This document shows positions 33,427-42,273 of a DNA stretch of 64,000 bases, piece by piece. Numbering within the stretch: position 1 is the stretch's first letter; each line of letters begins with the position of its first letter. The notes below the pieces were generated by a model. That model was not told the DNA's origin and made no database searches. It saw nothing but the letters and a program-made list of their open reading frames with translations. This DNA is from Alphaproteobacteria bacterium GWF2_58_20 (lineage in GTDB: Bacteria; Pseudomonadota; Alphaproteobacteria; UBA1247). The stretch is from contig MEMB01000006.1 in the NCBI GenBank assembly GCA_001768735.1, positions 124,001-188,000 on the forward strand. The letters run 5' to 3'. Made by a program: the position numbers and the translations under genes.

Positions 33427-34800
33427 ATGTTTGAAAAGGTTCTCATTGCCAATCGTGGAGAAGTGGCCCTGCGCATTCACCGGGCCTGCCGCGAGATGGG
33501 CATTGCCACGGTTGCGGTGCACTCAACGGCGGATTCGGATGCCATGCATGTCCGCTTGGCGGATGAGAGCGTGTGCATTGGTCCGCCGCGTTCGCGCGAC
33601 AGTTATCTCAATATTCCGGCCATTCTTTCAGCCGCCACCATTACCGGGGCGGACGCCATTCATCCCGGCATCGGCTTCCTGTCTGAAAACGCACGTTTTG
33701 CGGAGATGGTGGTTGAGCATGGCTTTACCTTCATCGGCCCCACCGCGCACCATATCCGCCTGATGGGTGACAAGGCCATGGCCAAGGAAACCGTGGCCCG
33801 GCAAGGGATCCCCGTAACTCCTGGCTCTGATGGTGTTGTGGAAACCCTTGATGAAGCGCGGCAGGTTGCGAAGATGACCGGGTATCCGGTTCTCATCAAG
33901 GCGGTTGCGGGTGGCGGTGGCAAGGGCATGAAGGTGGCTTTTGATGAAGCCGGCCTTGAGGAAGCCTACACACTGGCGCGAGGCGAATCGGCGGCAGCTT
34001 TCGGAAATGATGCCGTTTATATGGAAAAATACCTGCTGCGTCCCCGCCACATCGAGGTGCAGCTCATCAGTGACATGCATGGCAATTCCGTGCATCTTGG
34101 GGAACGTGACTGTTCCATCCAGCGCAACCACCAGAAGGTGATTGAGGAAAGTCCGTCGCCAGGCCTGAACGCCAAGGAGCGGGATTTTATCGGCCGCCTG
34201 GCCGCGCAGGTGGTGTCCAAGATTGGCTATCATGGCGTTGGAACCATGGAATTCCTTTATGAGGACGGGCAGTTCTATTTCATGGAAATGAACACCCGTT
34301 TGCAGGTTGAGCATCCGGTCAGCGAAATGATTACCGGCATTGATCTTGTGCGTGAGCAGATCAGGGTCGCTTCGGGGGCACCGCTCAGCTTTACGCAGGA
34401 AGATGTCGTGTTTTCCGGCCATGCGATTGAATGCCGCATCAATGCAGAAAACCCGGATGATTTCCGGCCCTGTCCAGGAAGGATTTCCGGATTTCATCAG
34501 CCGGGCGGGCTGGGCGTGCGGGTGGATAGCGCCATTTATGATGGATATGCCATTCCGCCCTATTATGACAGCCTGATTGCCAAATTGATTGTGTTCGGCA
34601 TTACCCGCAACGAATGCATGATGCGTTTGCGGCGTTGCCTTGATGAATTTGTGGTGGGCGGTGTTGAAACCACCCTGCCGTTGCAGAAGAAACTGGTACG
34701 CGAGTCAGATTTCATCAATGGCGATTATGATGTCCATTGGCTGGAAAAGACCCTGGCCCGTGCCGCCCTGCACAAGAAGGCTGACAAGAAAGAAGAGTGA
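33427..34800 (+). CDS. accC: Biotin carboxylase of acetyl-CoA carboxylase
   Basis: A 457-residue ATP-grasp enzyme that carboxylates biotin on AccB. It begins MFEKVLIANRGEVALRI, has the glycine-rich ATP loop KAVAGGGGKGMKVAF, ERDCSIQRNHQKVIEE and the EMNTRLQVEHPVSEMITGIDLV active-site strand, and the closing C-terminal domain. Length is normal. The start is ATG 33427; a longer frame inside accB is not real. Confidence 0.97.
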   Translation: MFEKVLIANRGEVALRIHRACREMGIATVAVHSTADSDAMHVRLADESVCIGPPRSRDSYLNIPAILSAATITGADAIHPGIGFLSENARFAEMVVEHGFTFIGPTAHHIRLMGDKAMAKETVARQGIPVTPGSDGVVETLDEARQVAKMTGYPVLIKAVAGGGGKGMKVAFDEAGLEEAYTLARGESAAAFGNDAVYMEKYLLRPRHIEVQLISDMHGNSVHLGERDCSIQRNHQKVIEESPSPGLNAKERDFIGRLAAQVVSKIGYHGVGTMEFLYEDGQFYFMEMNTRLQVEHPVSEMITGIDLVREQIRVASGAPLSFTQEDVVFSGHAIECRINAENPDDFRPCPGRISGFHQPGGLGVRVDSAIYDGYAIPPYYDSLIAKLIVFGITRNECMMRLRRCLDEFVVGGVETTLPLQKKLVRESDFINGDYDVHWLEKTLARAALHKKADKKEE

Positions 34801-34809
34801 TCCCGGTTT

Positions 34810-34974
34810 TAGAGCCTTGAGCGTTCATCTTGAATACCCCTGTTGCCTTTTGATGGCCATCCGCCGTGTTTGCAAACCTTGGACGATGCCCGCATCGCCC
34901 CGCGGTTTGCGCCTTGCGGTCTGGCGCATCTCAAGATCAACAGGAATTGTTCAATCTAAACGATCAAGGCTCTA
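34810..34974. repeat. 165-bp palindromic repeat element
   Basis: The ends TAGAGCCTTGAGCGTT (34810-34825) and AACGATCAAGGCTCTA (34959-34974) are inverted repeats with one mismatch. Inside, ATCTTGA/TCAAGAT, CCTGTTG/CAACAGG and GCAAACC/GGTTTGC also pair, so the whole element could fold into a long branched hairpin. Bases 34810-34865 recur in inverse orientation at 53657-53712 with one mismatch in 56. It looks like a MITE-like or REP-like dispersed element, or a structured RNA. It lies between accC and its terminator. Confidence 0.75.
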
Positions 34975-34996
34975 GGTGATGGTTCTTGTGGAAGAT

Positions 34997-35026
34997 GAAA
35001 AATCCCCCGAAACGGGGGATTTTTTA
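34997..35026. terminator. Bidirectional terminator between accC and DUF2155 gene
   Basis: AAAAATCCCCC(G) pairs with (C)GGGGGATTTTTT around GAAA. It can end accBC on the plus strand and the mlaD-DUF2155 transcript on the minus strand. Confidence 0.92.
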
Positions 35027-35069
35027 TGGATATGCCGGTCTGTGGCCCTTCGGCCACAAGGTTGTGCGG

Positions 35070-35483
35070 TCAGGGAAGATTGATGGGGAGGTCTGCCGGC
35101 AAGGTTTTTCCGGTGCAGTCCAGCACCCAGATGTCATACACCGGATGGTCCATGGCAGACAGGGCAGGGCTGGAGGCAAACATCCATCCGGAAAACAGGG
35201 TGGAAGCCTGATCAAGGTCGTGCAGTTCCGCAATTTCGACAAAGGCGGCGGATTCCGGCGCTTCGAGAGGTGTCGATTTCTGGCAGGCCCGAACCGTGAT
35301 CCTGAGGGTTTTGTAACCCGTCTGCGTGCCCACCGGAATGGCCAGACGGGTGCTGCGGGCCGTGACCTTGTCCAGCGCCATGAGAATGGCGGTGTCCTTG
35401 TTGTCCATGCTGGCAGCATGGGTCGCTGTGGCGATGGCCATGCAAAAGGTCATGGCCAGGATGAAGGGAGAAAACCGGGACAT
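35070..35483 (-). CDS. DUF2155 exported protein
   Basis: A 137-residue protein with a signal peptide, matching DUF2155: an ALDKVTARSTRLAIPVG strand, TLRITVRACQKSTPLEAPESAAFVEI and the hallmark LFSGWMFASSPALSAMDHPVYDIWVLDC. The family is near-universal in alphaproteobacteria and usually sits next to mlaD, as it does here (11 bp downstream of it). Its role is not established; the setting suggests outer-membrane lipid upkeep. Confidence 0.92.
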   Translation of the reverse strand: MSRFSPFILAMTFCMAIATATHAASMDNKDTAILMALDKVTARSTRLAIPVGTQTGYKTLRITVRACQKSTPLEAPESAAFVEIAELHDLDQASTLFSGWMFASSPALSAMDHPVYDIWVLDCTGKTLPADLPINLP

Positions 35484-35494
35484 GGATTGCGGCC

Positions 35495-35956
35495 TTACTT
35501 CCCTGTGCCTGAGGTGCTTTTGTAGATGAAATGTCCGATGAGCTGCTCAAGGCCGGGGGCTGACTGGGTGTTGTCGATCCGTCCTCTGGGCGGGATTTCA
35601 TCTTCTTCGACACCAGGTTCCAGCGACAGGAATTTTTCGCCAAGCAGACCATCGCTGGTGACGGTTGCCATGGTATCGATGGGCAGGCGGATGCTCGAAT
35701 CAATGCTGAGGTCAACATTGGCCTGATAGGTGTCATGGTCCAGCGTCATGGTCATGACGCTGCCGACCTTGACGCCGCTGATTCGGACGTCGCTCCCGAC
35801 TTTCAGCCCATCCAGCTTGGAAAAGCGGGCGGTGACCTCATAACCCTTGACCGGACGCAGATCGGCGGTCTTGTAAGCAAAAACCAGAAAGACGCTCGCG
35901 ACGACAAGCACCACGGCTCCCAGAACTGTTTCCATTGCATTGCGATGTGTGGTCAT
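35495..35956 (-). CDS. mlaD: MlaD-type MCE-domain lipid-binding protein
   Basis: A 153-residue protein with one N-terminal membrane anchor (ETVLGAVVLVVASVFLVFAY) and an MCE domain: ARFSKLDGLKVGSDVRISGVKVGSV, then TMATVTSDGLLGEKFLSLEPG. MlaD forms a periplasmic hexamer that shuttles phospholipids with the MlaFE transporter. The other mla genes are not in the window. Confidence 0.92.
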   Translation of the reverse strand: MTTHRNAMETVLGAVVLVVASVFLVFAYKTADLRPVKGYEVTARFSKLDGLKVGSDVRISGVKVGSVMTMTLDHDTYQANVDLSIDSSIRLPIDTMATVTSDGLLGEKFLSLEPGVEEDEIPPRGRIDNTQSAPGLEQLIGHFIYKSTSGTGK

Positions 35957-36119
35957 GCGTTACCCCTTCAAAGACATGCTGCAATCTATGCGTTGTGGAA
36001 ACGCTTTTCAAGCACGGGTTTTTGGTTTAGGGTTTTTGTCATCTGTCCATACGGAAGGATGATCCTCGGGGCTACCAAGCCTGTTGGGGGATTCCTTGTC
36101 TGAAAACGAGGCGCTTTTG

Positions 36120-38366
36120 ATGAAATATCGTTCGAACCAGCATCACATTTCCCATGCCCGTTCCGCTAAAAAAGACCAGGAGGCCATTTGCGCAGGGAAG
36201 CCTTTCCCGCCAGGCGCCACATGGGATGGCAAGGGCGTGAATTTTGCCCTGTTTTCCGAAAATGCGGAAAAGGTGGAACTTTGCCTTTTTGATGAAACAG
36301 GCACCCATGAAATCGAACGTATCCCGTTACCTTCCCGGACGGACAACATGTGGCATGGATATCTTCCCGATCTTGCGCCCGGCCAGCTGTATGGGTATCG
36401 CGTGCATGGCCCCTATGATCCGCAGAATGGCCACAGGTTCAATCCCAACAAGCTTTTGATGGATCCTTATGCCAAGGATCTTTTTGGCAAGCTGGAATGG
36501 CATCCGGCCATTTTTGGCTATCAGGTTGGCCATGCAGATCAGGATTTTTCCTTTGATACGCGGGATAGCGCCCCTTATGTTCCAAAATCCGTGGTGGTGG
36601 ACCCCGGGTTTGACTGGCACGAGGATGCAGCCCCCCAAATCTCCTGGCCGGACAGCCTTATTTATGAAATGCATGTCAAGGGCATGACAGCCACCCATCC
36701 GGACGTTCCGGAAGAGATCCGCGGCACGTATGCCGCCCTGTCCGATCCAGCCATCATCAGCCATCTCAAGGGGTTGGGTGTAACAGCGGTTGAGCTTCTG
36801 CCTGTTTTCCCGATTGCGGATGAGCATGCACTGGCCCAGAAGGGGCTGAAAAATTACTGGGGATACAATCCCTTTTCCTTTTTTGCGCCGGAACAGCGCT
36901 ATATGAGGAAGGATGGCGTGCGGGAATTCAAATCCCTCGTCAAGACCCTGCATGACAACAGGATCGAGGTTTTGCTCGACGTGGTGTTCAACCATACGGG
37001 TGAAGGCAACCACATGGGGCCAACCATCGGGCTGAAGGGGATCGACAACGCATCCTATTACCGACTCGTGCCGGAGAATCGTCACGATTACATCAATGAC
37101 TCCGGGTGTGGAAACACGCTCAACATGTCGCATCCCAGCGTCCTGCGCATGGTGATGGATTCCCTGCGTTACTGGGCGGCTGACATGCGGGTGGACGGCT
37201 TCCGTTTTGACTTGGCGGCCACCCTGACACGTACAGCGCGAGGCTTTGAGGAAAGCCCGTTCCTGATGGCTGTGGCCCAGGATCCCCTGTTGTCTCGCAT
37301 CAAGATGATTGCCGAGCCTTGGGATATCGGGCCCGGGGGGTACCGGCTGGGCTGTTTCGGGCCCGGCTGGTCGGAATGGAACGACAAGTTCCGCGATACC
37401 GTGCGGGAATATGTGCGTGGCGGCCCTGGTCAGATCGGCCCCCTGGCGGGGCGCCTGAGTGGTTCGCGTGATATTTTTGAGAGGCACCAGCGTGGGCCAT
37501 CGGCCAGCATCAACAAGGTCACGGCACATGACGGCTTTACCTTGCACGACCTGGTGAGCTTCAATGGCAAGCATAACCATGCCAATGGCGAGGACAACCG
37601 CGATGGCAGCAATGACAACCGCAGCTGGAACTGTGGTGCGGAAGGCCCTACAGACCATCCGGCCATCAACGCGTTGCGGGCCCAGCAAAAACGCAATTTC
37701 ATGGCGCTCCTGTTCCTGTCACAGGGAACGCCGATGCTGCTGGCGGGCGATGAGATTGGCAACAGTCAGGACGGCAACAACAACGCCTATTGCCAGGATA
37801 ATGAAATTGGCTGGATCAACTGGGACCGGATGAGCCCTGCGGATCATGAGTTCCTGGGATTCGTGCGCAAGCTTTCACAGGTGCGCCGAAGCCATCCCCT
37901 GCTGCACCGCAAGGATTTTTTCCATGGCATGCCCGTGGATGAAACCGGGGTTCGGGACATCACCTGGCTTTCCCCTGCCGGACGCGAGATGAAGGATGGG
38001 GACTGGAACCTGTCTTATGCCCGCTGCTTTGGCTTTCAGCTGGCAGATGGGGTGCATACCTGTGGCCAAGATGGCCCAGAACCGCGTGTGCTGGTGATGA
38101 TGAACAGTCATCATGAACCTTTGCCATTCCGTTTGCCGGAATTGCCCAATGGACGGAAATGGCGGACGGTTTTTGATACGGCGTGTCCCGTCATGGCAGG
38201 CACACAGGCATTAATCGGGCATGTTGGCGGATATGACCTGAAGGCGCGTTCGATTGTAATGCTGGTGGAGCATGAATTGCTTATGGCCCCCCAACCCCGC
38301 ATGCGTGTTTCGTCTTTACGGCCACGTTTGAAGGGATATTGCCCCTCCAGTCCTGGGTTTCGTTGA
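36120..38366 (+). CDS. glgX: Glycogen debranching enzyme
   Basis: A 748-residue GH13 enzyme that cleaves alpha-1,6 branches of glycogen. The N-terminal CBM48 domain has FPPGATWDGKGVNFALFSENAEKVELCLFD; the (beta/alpha)8 barrel has VLLDVVFNHTGEG, the nucleophile strand VDGFRFDLA, the acid/base region IAEPWDIG and NKVTAHDGFTLHDLV. The start ATG 36120 has GAGG upstream; a TTG at 36084 would add 12 residues. No other glg gene is near, so it is a lone copy. Confidence 0.96.
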   Translation: MKYRSNQHHISHARSAKKDQEAICAGKPFPPGATWDGKGVNFALFSENAEKVELCLFDETGTHEIERIPLPSRTDNMWHGYLPDLAPGQLYGYRVHGPYDPQNGHRFNPNKLLMDPYAKDLFGKLEWHPAIFGYQVGHADQDFSFDTRDSAPYVPKSVVVDPGFDWHEDAAPQISWPDSLIYEMHVKGMTATHPDVPEEIRGTYAALSDPAIISHLKGLGVTAVELLPVFPIADEHALAQKGLKNYWGYNPFSFFAPEQRYMRKDGVREFKSLVKTLHDNRIEVLLDVVFNHTGEGNHMGPTIGLKGIDNASYYRLVPENRHDYINDSGCGNTLNMSHPSVLRMVMDSLRYWAADMRVDGFRFDLAATLTRTARGFEESPFLMAVAQDPLLSRIKMIAEPWDIGPGGYRLGCFGPGWSEWNDKFRDTVREYVRGGPGQIGPLAGRLSGSRDIFERHQRGPSASINKVTAHDGFTLHDLVSFNGKHNHANGEDNRDGSNDNRSWNCGAEGPTDHPAINALRAQQKRNFMALLFLSQGTPMLLAGDEIGNSQDGNNNAYCQDNEIGWINWDRMSPADHEFLGFVRKLSQVRRSHPLLHRKDFFHGMPVDETGVRDITWLSPAGREMKDGDWNLSYARCFGFQLADGVHTCGQDGPEPRVLVMMNSHHEPLPFRLPELPNGRKWRTVFDTACPVMAGTQALIGHVGGYDLKARSIVMLVEHELLMAPQPRMRVSSLRPRLKGYCPSSPGFR

Positions 38367-38521
38367 TATATTCCTCTTTGGAGAGCCAGAATCCTGCCAT
38401 TTTTTTTGTCTTCATGCATCCAGGACATGACAGCCATGCATGAGCAGGCCATTGACGCCTTCCATAAAGGGGGTATCATGGAGAATGGTTCAGATGCCTT
38501 CTTCTGATAGGAGATACCGGC

Positions 38522-39670
38522 ATGACATCCCATCTTCCCTCGCTGACAGACTGGCAGACAAACCTGCTTGGGAGCGACGAGGCGGGTGCTTATCTTATGA
38601 AGCAGATGGCTTCCGCCAGATCGGAAGCACAGGCCATGGCCATCTTCAAATCTTTCATGCAGGAATCTTTTTCCTGCCTGGATAAAACCGTGCAAGGCAT
38701 GGGAGGGGATGCCAACCTCTCCATGAGGAAAGACCTTTCCTCATGTATCAATGTGCTGAAGAATGATTGTGCCGCAAGGAAAGATTCGTTTTCCATGACG
38801 CCCGATGACAATGTGATGGCGAAGAAACTTCGTCCGGCGGATTTCATGGCGGTTTATGAAAAATCCCCCCCCCTTGCCGAAAATGACTGGGTTACCTTCC
38901 AGATGTTGGGGGATTTTTCGCGGGTTCATGAGAAGGCCTCTGCCATGCTTTCATCCTATTTCCAGCGGCTGGCGCATGTCGAAAAGGCGGCGTGTCCGGG
39001 GCAATGTCGTGAAGAAAGGGTGCAGGCGGGCAAGTTGGTGGAGTTGCAGCGGACACTGGCAAAAAATCCTGTCATTGAAGATGTTGGCGCGTGTATGGAA
39101 GCGTGTCGGACGCTTTCCGAGGATTATGTTCCGGCCCATGGGGCCGTCGGGGTCATGCGGATTGTCCATAGCCTTATCAATCAAGCGTTTGATGTCCACG
39201 AAAAGGATGTGGCCGCTGGTCGAAAGGACGCTGCCTATCCCAATCCCTTTGGGTTGCGCCTGACGGCGGAAATCCGCGCGGAAGACCGGAGCACCATGGA
39301 GTGCCTGCGGGACTTTTTCCAGCCTGTCCGCTTGTCCATGGAGCGTCGGAACCGCATGAAGATGGCCATTGTTCGTTCTCCCGAAGTGTTGGAAGGAATC
39401 TGTGCGGTGCTGGCGGCCCTGCATGACATGGATGCCGGCCATAAGGGAACGCTGGTGTTGGATTGTGAAAGGGTTTCTGCCCGCATTGCCGAGATTTCGG
39501 CGCGGGGAGAAAGATTTGCGGCCTTGGCCCGTGAAGACGCCGAGGTTGCGGATGTCCGCATGGTACGCCTTGATGCAAGCCTGTCCAACCGGGTCGATGG
39601 CATGCTCAAGCCGGAGTTGCCGAAGGTGTCACATGGGAAGAATATTCGCTACAGTCGCCAGCGCCGGTAA
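38522..39670 (+). CDS. Hypothetical helical protein
   Basis: A 382-residue soluble, alpha-helical protein that I do not recognise. It has no signal peptide or membrane segment, several charged helices and a basic C-terminus. Cysteines at CPGQCREE and CMEACR are noticeable. It is transcribed alone: a 155-bp gap precedes it and a perfect terminator follows. It may be specific to this lineage. Confidence 0.6.
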   Translation: MTSHLPSLTDWQTNLLGSDEAGAYLMKQMASARSEAQAMAIFKSFMQESFSCLDKTVQGMGGDANLSMRKDLSSCINVLKNDCAARKDSFSMTPDDNVMAKKLRPADFMAVYEKSPPLAENDWVTFQMLGDFSRVHEKASAMLSSYFQRLAHVEKAACPGQCREERVQAGKLVELQRTLAKNPVIEDVGACMEACRTLSEDYVPAHGAVGVMRIVHSLINQAFDVHEKDVAAGRKDAAYPNPFGLRLTAEIRAEDRSTMECLRDFFQPVRLSMERRNRMKMAIVRSPEVLEGICAVLAALHDMDAGHKGTLVLDCERVSARIAEISARGERFAALAREDAEVADVRMVRLDASLSNRVDGMLKPELPKVSHGKNIRYSRQRR

Positions 39671-39691
39671 AAGTGCGCCAAGGCGCATATG

Positions 39692-39725
39692 AAAAAAGGG
39701 CGGGAAATATTTCCCGCCCTTTTTT
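39692..39725. terminator. Perfect palindromic bidirectional terminator
   Basis: AAAAAAGGGCGGGAAAT and ATTTCCCGCCCTTTTTT form a perfect palindrome between two convergent genes and should end both transcripts. Confidence 0.93.
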
Positions 39726-39744
39726 GTCATGCCATCCAGAAAGC

Positions 39745-41541
39745 TTACCGGATCCAGATTTCTCCTGAAACTGGCCCATAGGAAGGAACCCCCCAGCAGT
39801 TGCTGCCATTGCCGGAATTGAAGTCCCCCGTGCCGGCGGTGCCTTCTCCCGTCAGGTAGGGCGGCAATGACCGGTTGACCAGCTGTGGACAGCCAATCGT
39901 GCTGTTTTTTGGCTCTCCTAACAAGACCAGGTCTGTACCATTGTAGAGCGGATAAAAAATCATTTCGCCGTTGGTGCACCCATAATAAACAGATCCACTC
40001 CAATAGGTCAGGCTTTCGGTACAGGTTGACCATGTTCCGTCATCATACCGGTATCTTGCGGAGTTCTGCGGGCTCAGGGCGTTGATGCTGGCAGTGTCCA
40101 GGGAAAGATATCCCGTCCGTGAGGCAAGACTGCCGTTCCATGCGTTCAGGATTGTGGTCGAGGCCGGCATGTCAAACATAGCGCCGCCATCTCTTGCCAG
40201 TAGCGTCCAGCCGCCCGTCCCCGGCATTCCAACCAGATCTCCGGTCATGTCGCACCAAGACTGGAAGGGGGATACGCCTGTTCCCACACCGTCAGGATCC
40301 ACCCAGTAGATGCCGGAGGGATAGGTGGGGTTGGAGTCGTTGATGGTTTTGCAGGTTACGCCCGCCGGAACCGATGCGCTGCCAGAAGGGATGTATTCGC
40401 GCAAGGAAATCGCCACCCGGCGTCCGGCATCAGTGGCGTTGTTTTCTGTGGTGCATGACGGGTCTATGGTGCCTCTAAGCCCGGAGGCACAGATGGAGGC
40501 GTGAGCATTGCTAATTCCGCCCGATGTCAGGGCAATACTGGACATGGAGTTGTTATTAAAACAGTAGAGCGTGGCATAGGCATCCCGGGTCAGCATTCGG
40601 AGGTCGCGATTAATTCCCGGGGTTGCGCCACAACTGAAAGTTTTACTTGACAAATTATAAGTCCAGCCGGAAAGGGGCGATGTGGAAAGGCGTGGCATGA
40701 CCTCGTCGACATCACTGTCAAGGTTCATGGCAAGGTAGGCATCGCGGCTAATCGCGTGGCGGATGTCCATGTCGGCAGCATTGACTGGGTCATAGGCACG
40801 CCACGTCCATGTGTCCGAAGATGATCCTTCAAGAATCTTTTGCGCGTCGATGGTGAAGTTCTGCACGTCGATGTAATGGTCGTAATGCGACAGGGCATAC
40901 TGGTTTGGCACATCCCATGCCGATGGCGTTGTGCTGATGGCGACTACTGTCCAGCCGCCGCCGTCAGTGGTCATGTCGCAATACGCCTCGAACGGATCAA
41001 CCCCGCCAACACCGTCGGGGTCGAGAACATAAAGGCCATCGGTGGCTGCGGGTGTGTCCAGCTTGATGCTGTAGCAGGTGGTGCCTTCCGCCACGAGGGG
41101 GGCTGCTTCCACCGTGAGGGAAAAGGAACGGTCGGCGGTGAGGCCTTCGTTGTCGGTGGCGCGCGCCACAAAACTGAAGCTCCCATTTGCCGAAGGCGTT
41201 CCGGAAATCGTGTCGCCGGACAGGGTGACGCCCGCAGGCAGGCTGCCGGAGGTGAGGCTATAGGTTACGCTGCCATCGTCGGTGGCCACAAGGGTGATGT
41301 CTGCAATTGCCTCGCTGACCGTGAAGGTGCCAAGGCTCCCGGCTGCGGGACTGCTCCAGACAGGCGCCTGTCCGGTTTCTTCTTCGCCGCCCTCATCCGC
41401 CGGAGCCGCCCATTGCGCACAACTGCTGTCGCCAATGTCGCAAATCCTCTTGCGGATGAAGTATTTTATTTCTGCCGCAGCACTGGTGGTCAGAAAGGCC
41501 AGCAGGAGGCCTGAAAGTCCCAGGAGCCTGAATGAAGACAT
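39745..41541 (-). CDS. Secreted protein with putative-Ig and two fibrinogen-like domains
   Basis: A 598-residue exported protein (ATG 41541, AAGGA upstream). After the signal peptide comes EIKYFIRKRICDIGDSSC, the same motif as in the 6103 protein. Residues 45-140 are a He_PIG-type Ig domain (SLTSGSLPAGVTLSGDTISGTP). Two fibrinogen-C-like units follow, each with a GLYVLDPDGVGG..PF.AYCDM signature and a GGGWT or GGWT turn (about 165 and 395). Such domains bind carbohydrates in animals and appear in bacterial surface proteins. Probably an adhesin of the same surface family. Confidence 0.82.
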   Translation of the reverse strand: MSSFRLLGLSGLLLAFLTTSAAAEIKYFIRKRICDIGDSSCAQWAAPADEGGEEETGQAPVWSSPAAGSLGTFTVSEAIADITLVATDDGSVTYSLTSGSLPAGVTLSGDTISGTPSANGSFSFVARATDNEGLTADRSFSLTVEAAPLVAEGTTCYSIKLDTPAATDGLYVLDPDGVGGVDPFEAYCDMTTDGGGWTVVAISTTPSAWDVPNQYALSHYDHYIDVQNFTIDAQKILEGSSSDTWTWRAYDPVNAADMDIRHAISRDAYLAMNLDSDVDEVMPRLSTSPLSGWTYNLSSKTFSCGATPGINRDLRMLTRDAYATLYCFNNNSMSSIALTSGGISNAHASICASGLRGTIDPSCTTENNATDAGRRVAISLREYIPSGSASVPAGVTCKTINDSNPTYPSGIYWVDPDGVGTGVSPFQSWCDMTGDLVGMPGTGGWTLLARDGGAMFDMPASTTILNAWNGSLASRTGYLSLDTASINALSPQNSARYRYDDGTWSTCTESLTYWSGSVYYGCTNGEMIFYPLYNGTDLVLLGEPKNSTIGCPQLVNRSLPPYLTGEGTAGTGDFNSGNGSNCWGVPSYGPVSGEIWIR

Positions 41542-41639
41542 GATCTTGCATTCCTTTTTGTAGAAGATCAATTTATAGAAAAAACTTCCTAACCTATTAT
41601 TTAATAAGGTTTTGTCTTTTTGTCAATGTCGTTTGAAGG

Positions 41640-42125
41640 TCAATAGGGGGTCTTGTCCTTTTTGTCCTGCCATTCCTTGAAAACCTTGAGGGCTTCCTCC
41701 GGCAGGAGGCGGGTGCTTTTGATGCGGCGCTCGTCCCGTCGCAGCGCCACTTCGTGGTAAAGAAAAGCGTCGTCAAAATCGATGGCGGCGGCGTCTTTCT
41801 GGGTGTTGGCATAGAAGATGCGGTCAATGTGTGCCCAATAGATGGCCGCCAGGCACATGGGGCAGGGTTCGCAGCTGGTATAGATGTCGCAGCCTTCCAG
41901 CTTGAAGGTGCCCAGGCGCCGGCATGCGTCGCGGATGGCAGACACTTCCGCATGGGCGGTGGGATCGTTGTCGGATGTGACATGGTTCCACCCTTCGCCG
42001 ATGATTTCCCCGTCCTTGACAATGACGGCACCAAACGGTCCGCCAACCCCGCGCTTCATGTTGTCATGGCTGAGCCTGATGGCGCGACGCATGAAATCTT
42101 CCGGTGTGTGCAGGGACGTATGCAT
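41640..42125 (-). CDS. guaD: Guanine deaminase (CDA fold)
   Basis: A 161-residue zinc deaminase with the proton-shuttle glutamate and zinc ligands in PTAHAEVSAIRDACR and TSCEPCPMCLAAIYWA. The GGPFGAVIVKDGEIIGEGWNHV start, the FYAN strand and the FDDAFLYHE C-terminal part fit the Bacillus-type guanine deaminase better than tRNA deaminase TadA. It would turn guanine into xanthine for salvage or nitrogen supply. The 98-bp gap to the next gene has an imperfect AT hairpin. Confidence 0.83.
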   Translation of the reverse strand: MHTSLHTPEDFMRRAIRLSHDNMKRGVGGPFGAVIVKDGEIIGEGWNHVTSDNDPTAHAEVSAIRDACRRLGTFKLEGCDIYTSCEPCPMCLAAIYWAHIDRIFYANTQKDAAAIDFDDAFLYHEVALRRDERRIKSTRLLPEEALKVFKEWQDKKDKTPY

Positions 42126-42273
42126 GAAAACTTCCTTCCCGAATCAAATGCCTTGGCTATTGAGCCATGAAAAAAGCGTCTGGACAAGCGAATCGTTATG
42201 AGGCAAATTGAATCTCTAGGTTTTTCAACGAGTCGCATTATGGGGGCCTCTTCAGGGGGGAACAAAAACCGTC

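Noticed and set aside
36327..37688. 453-codon minus-strand frame opposite glgX
   Set aside because: Antisense shadow of the debranching enzyme.
41586..41625. AT-rich imperfect hairpin after guaD as terminator
   Set aside because: The stem has a bulge and is mostly A-T pairs, too weak to claim.
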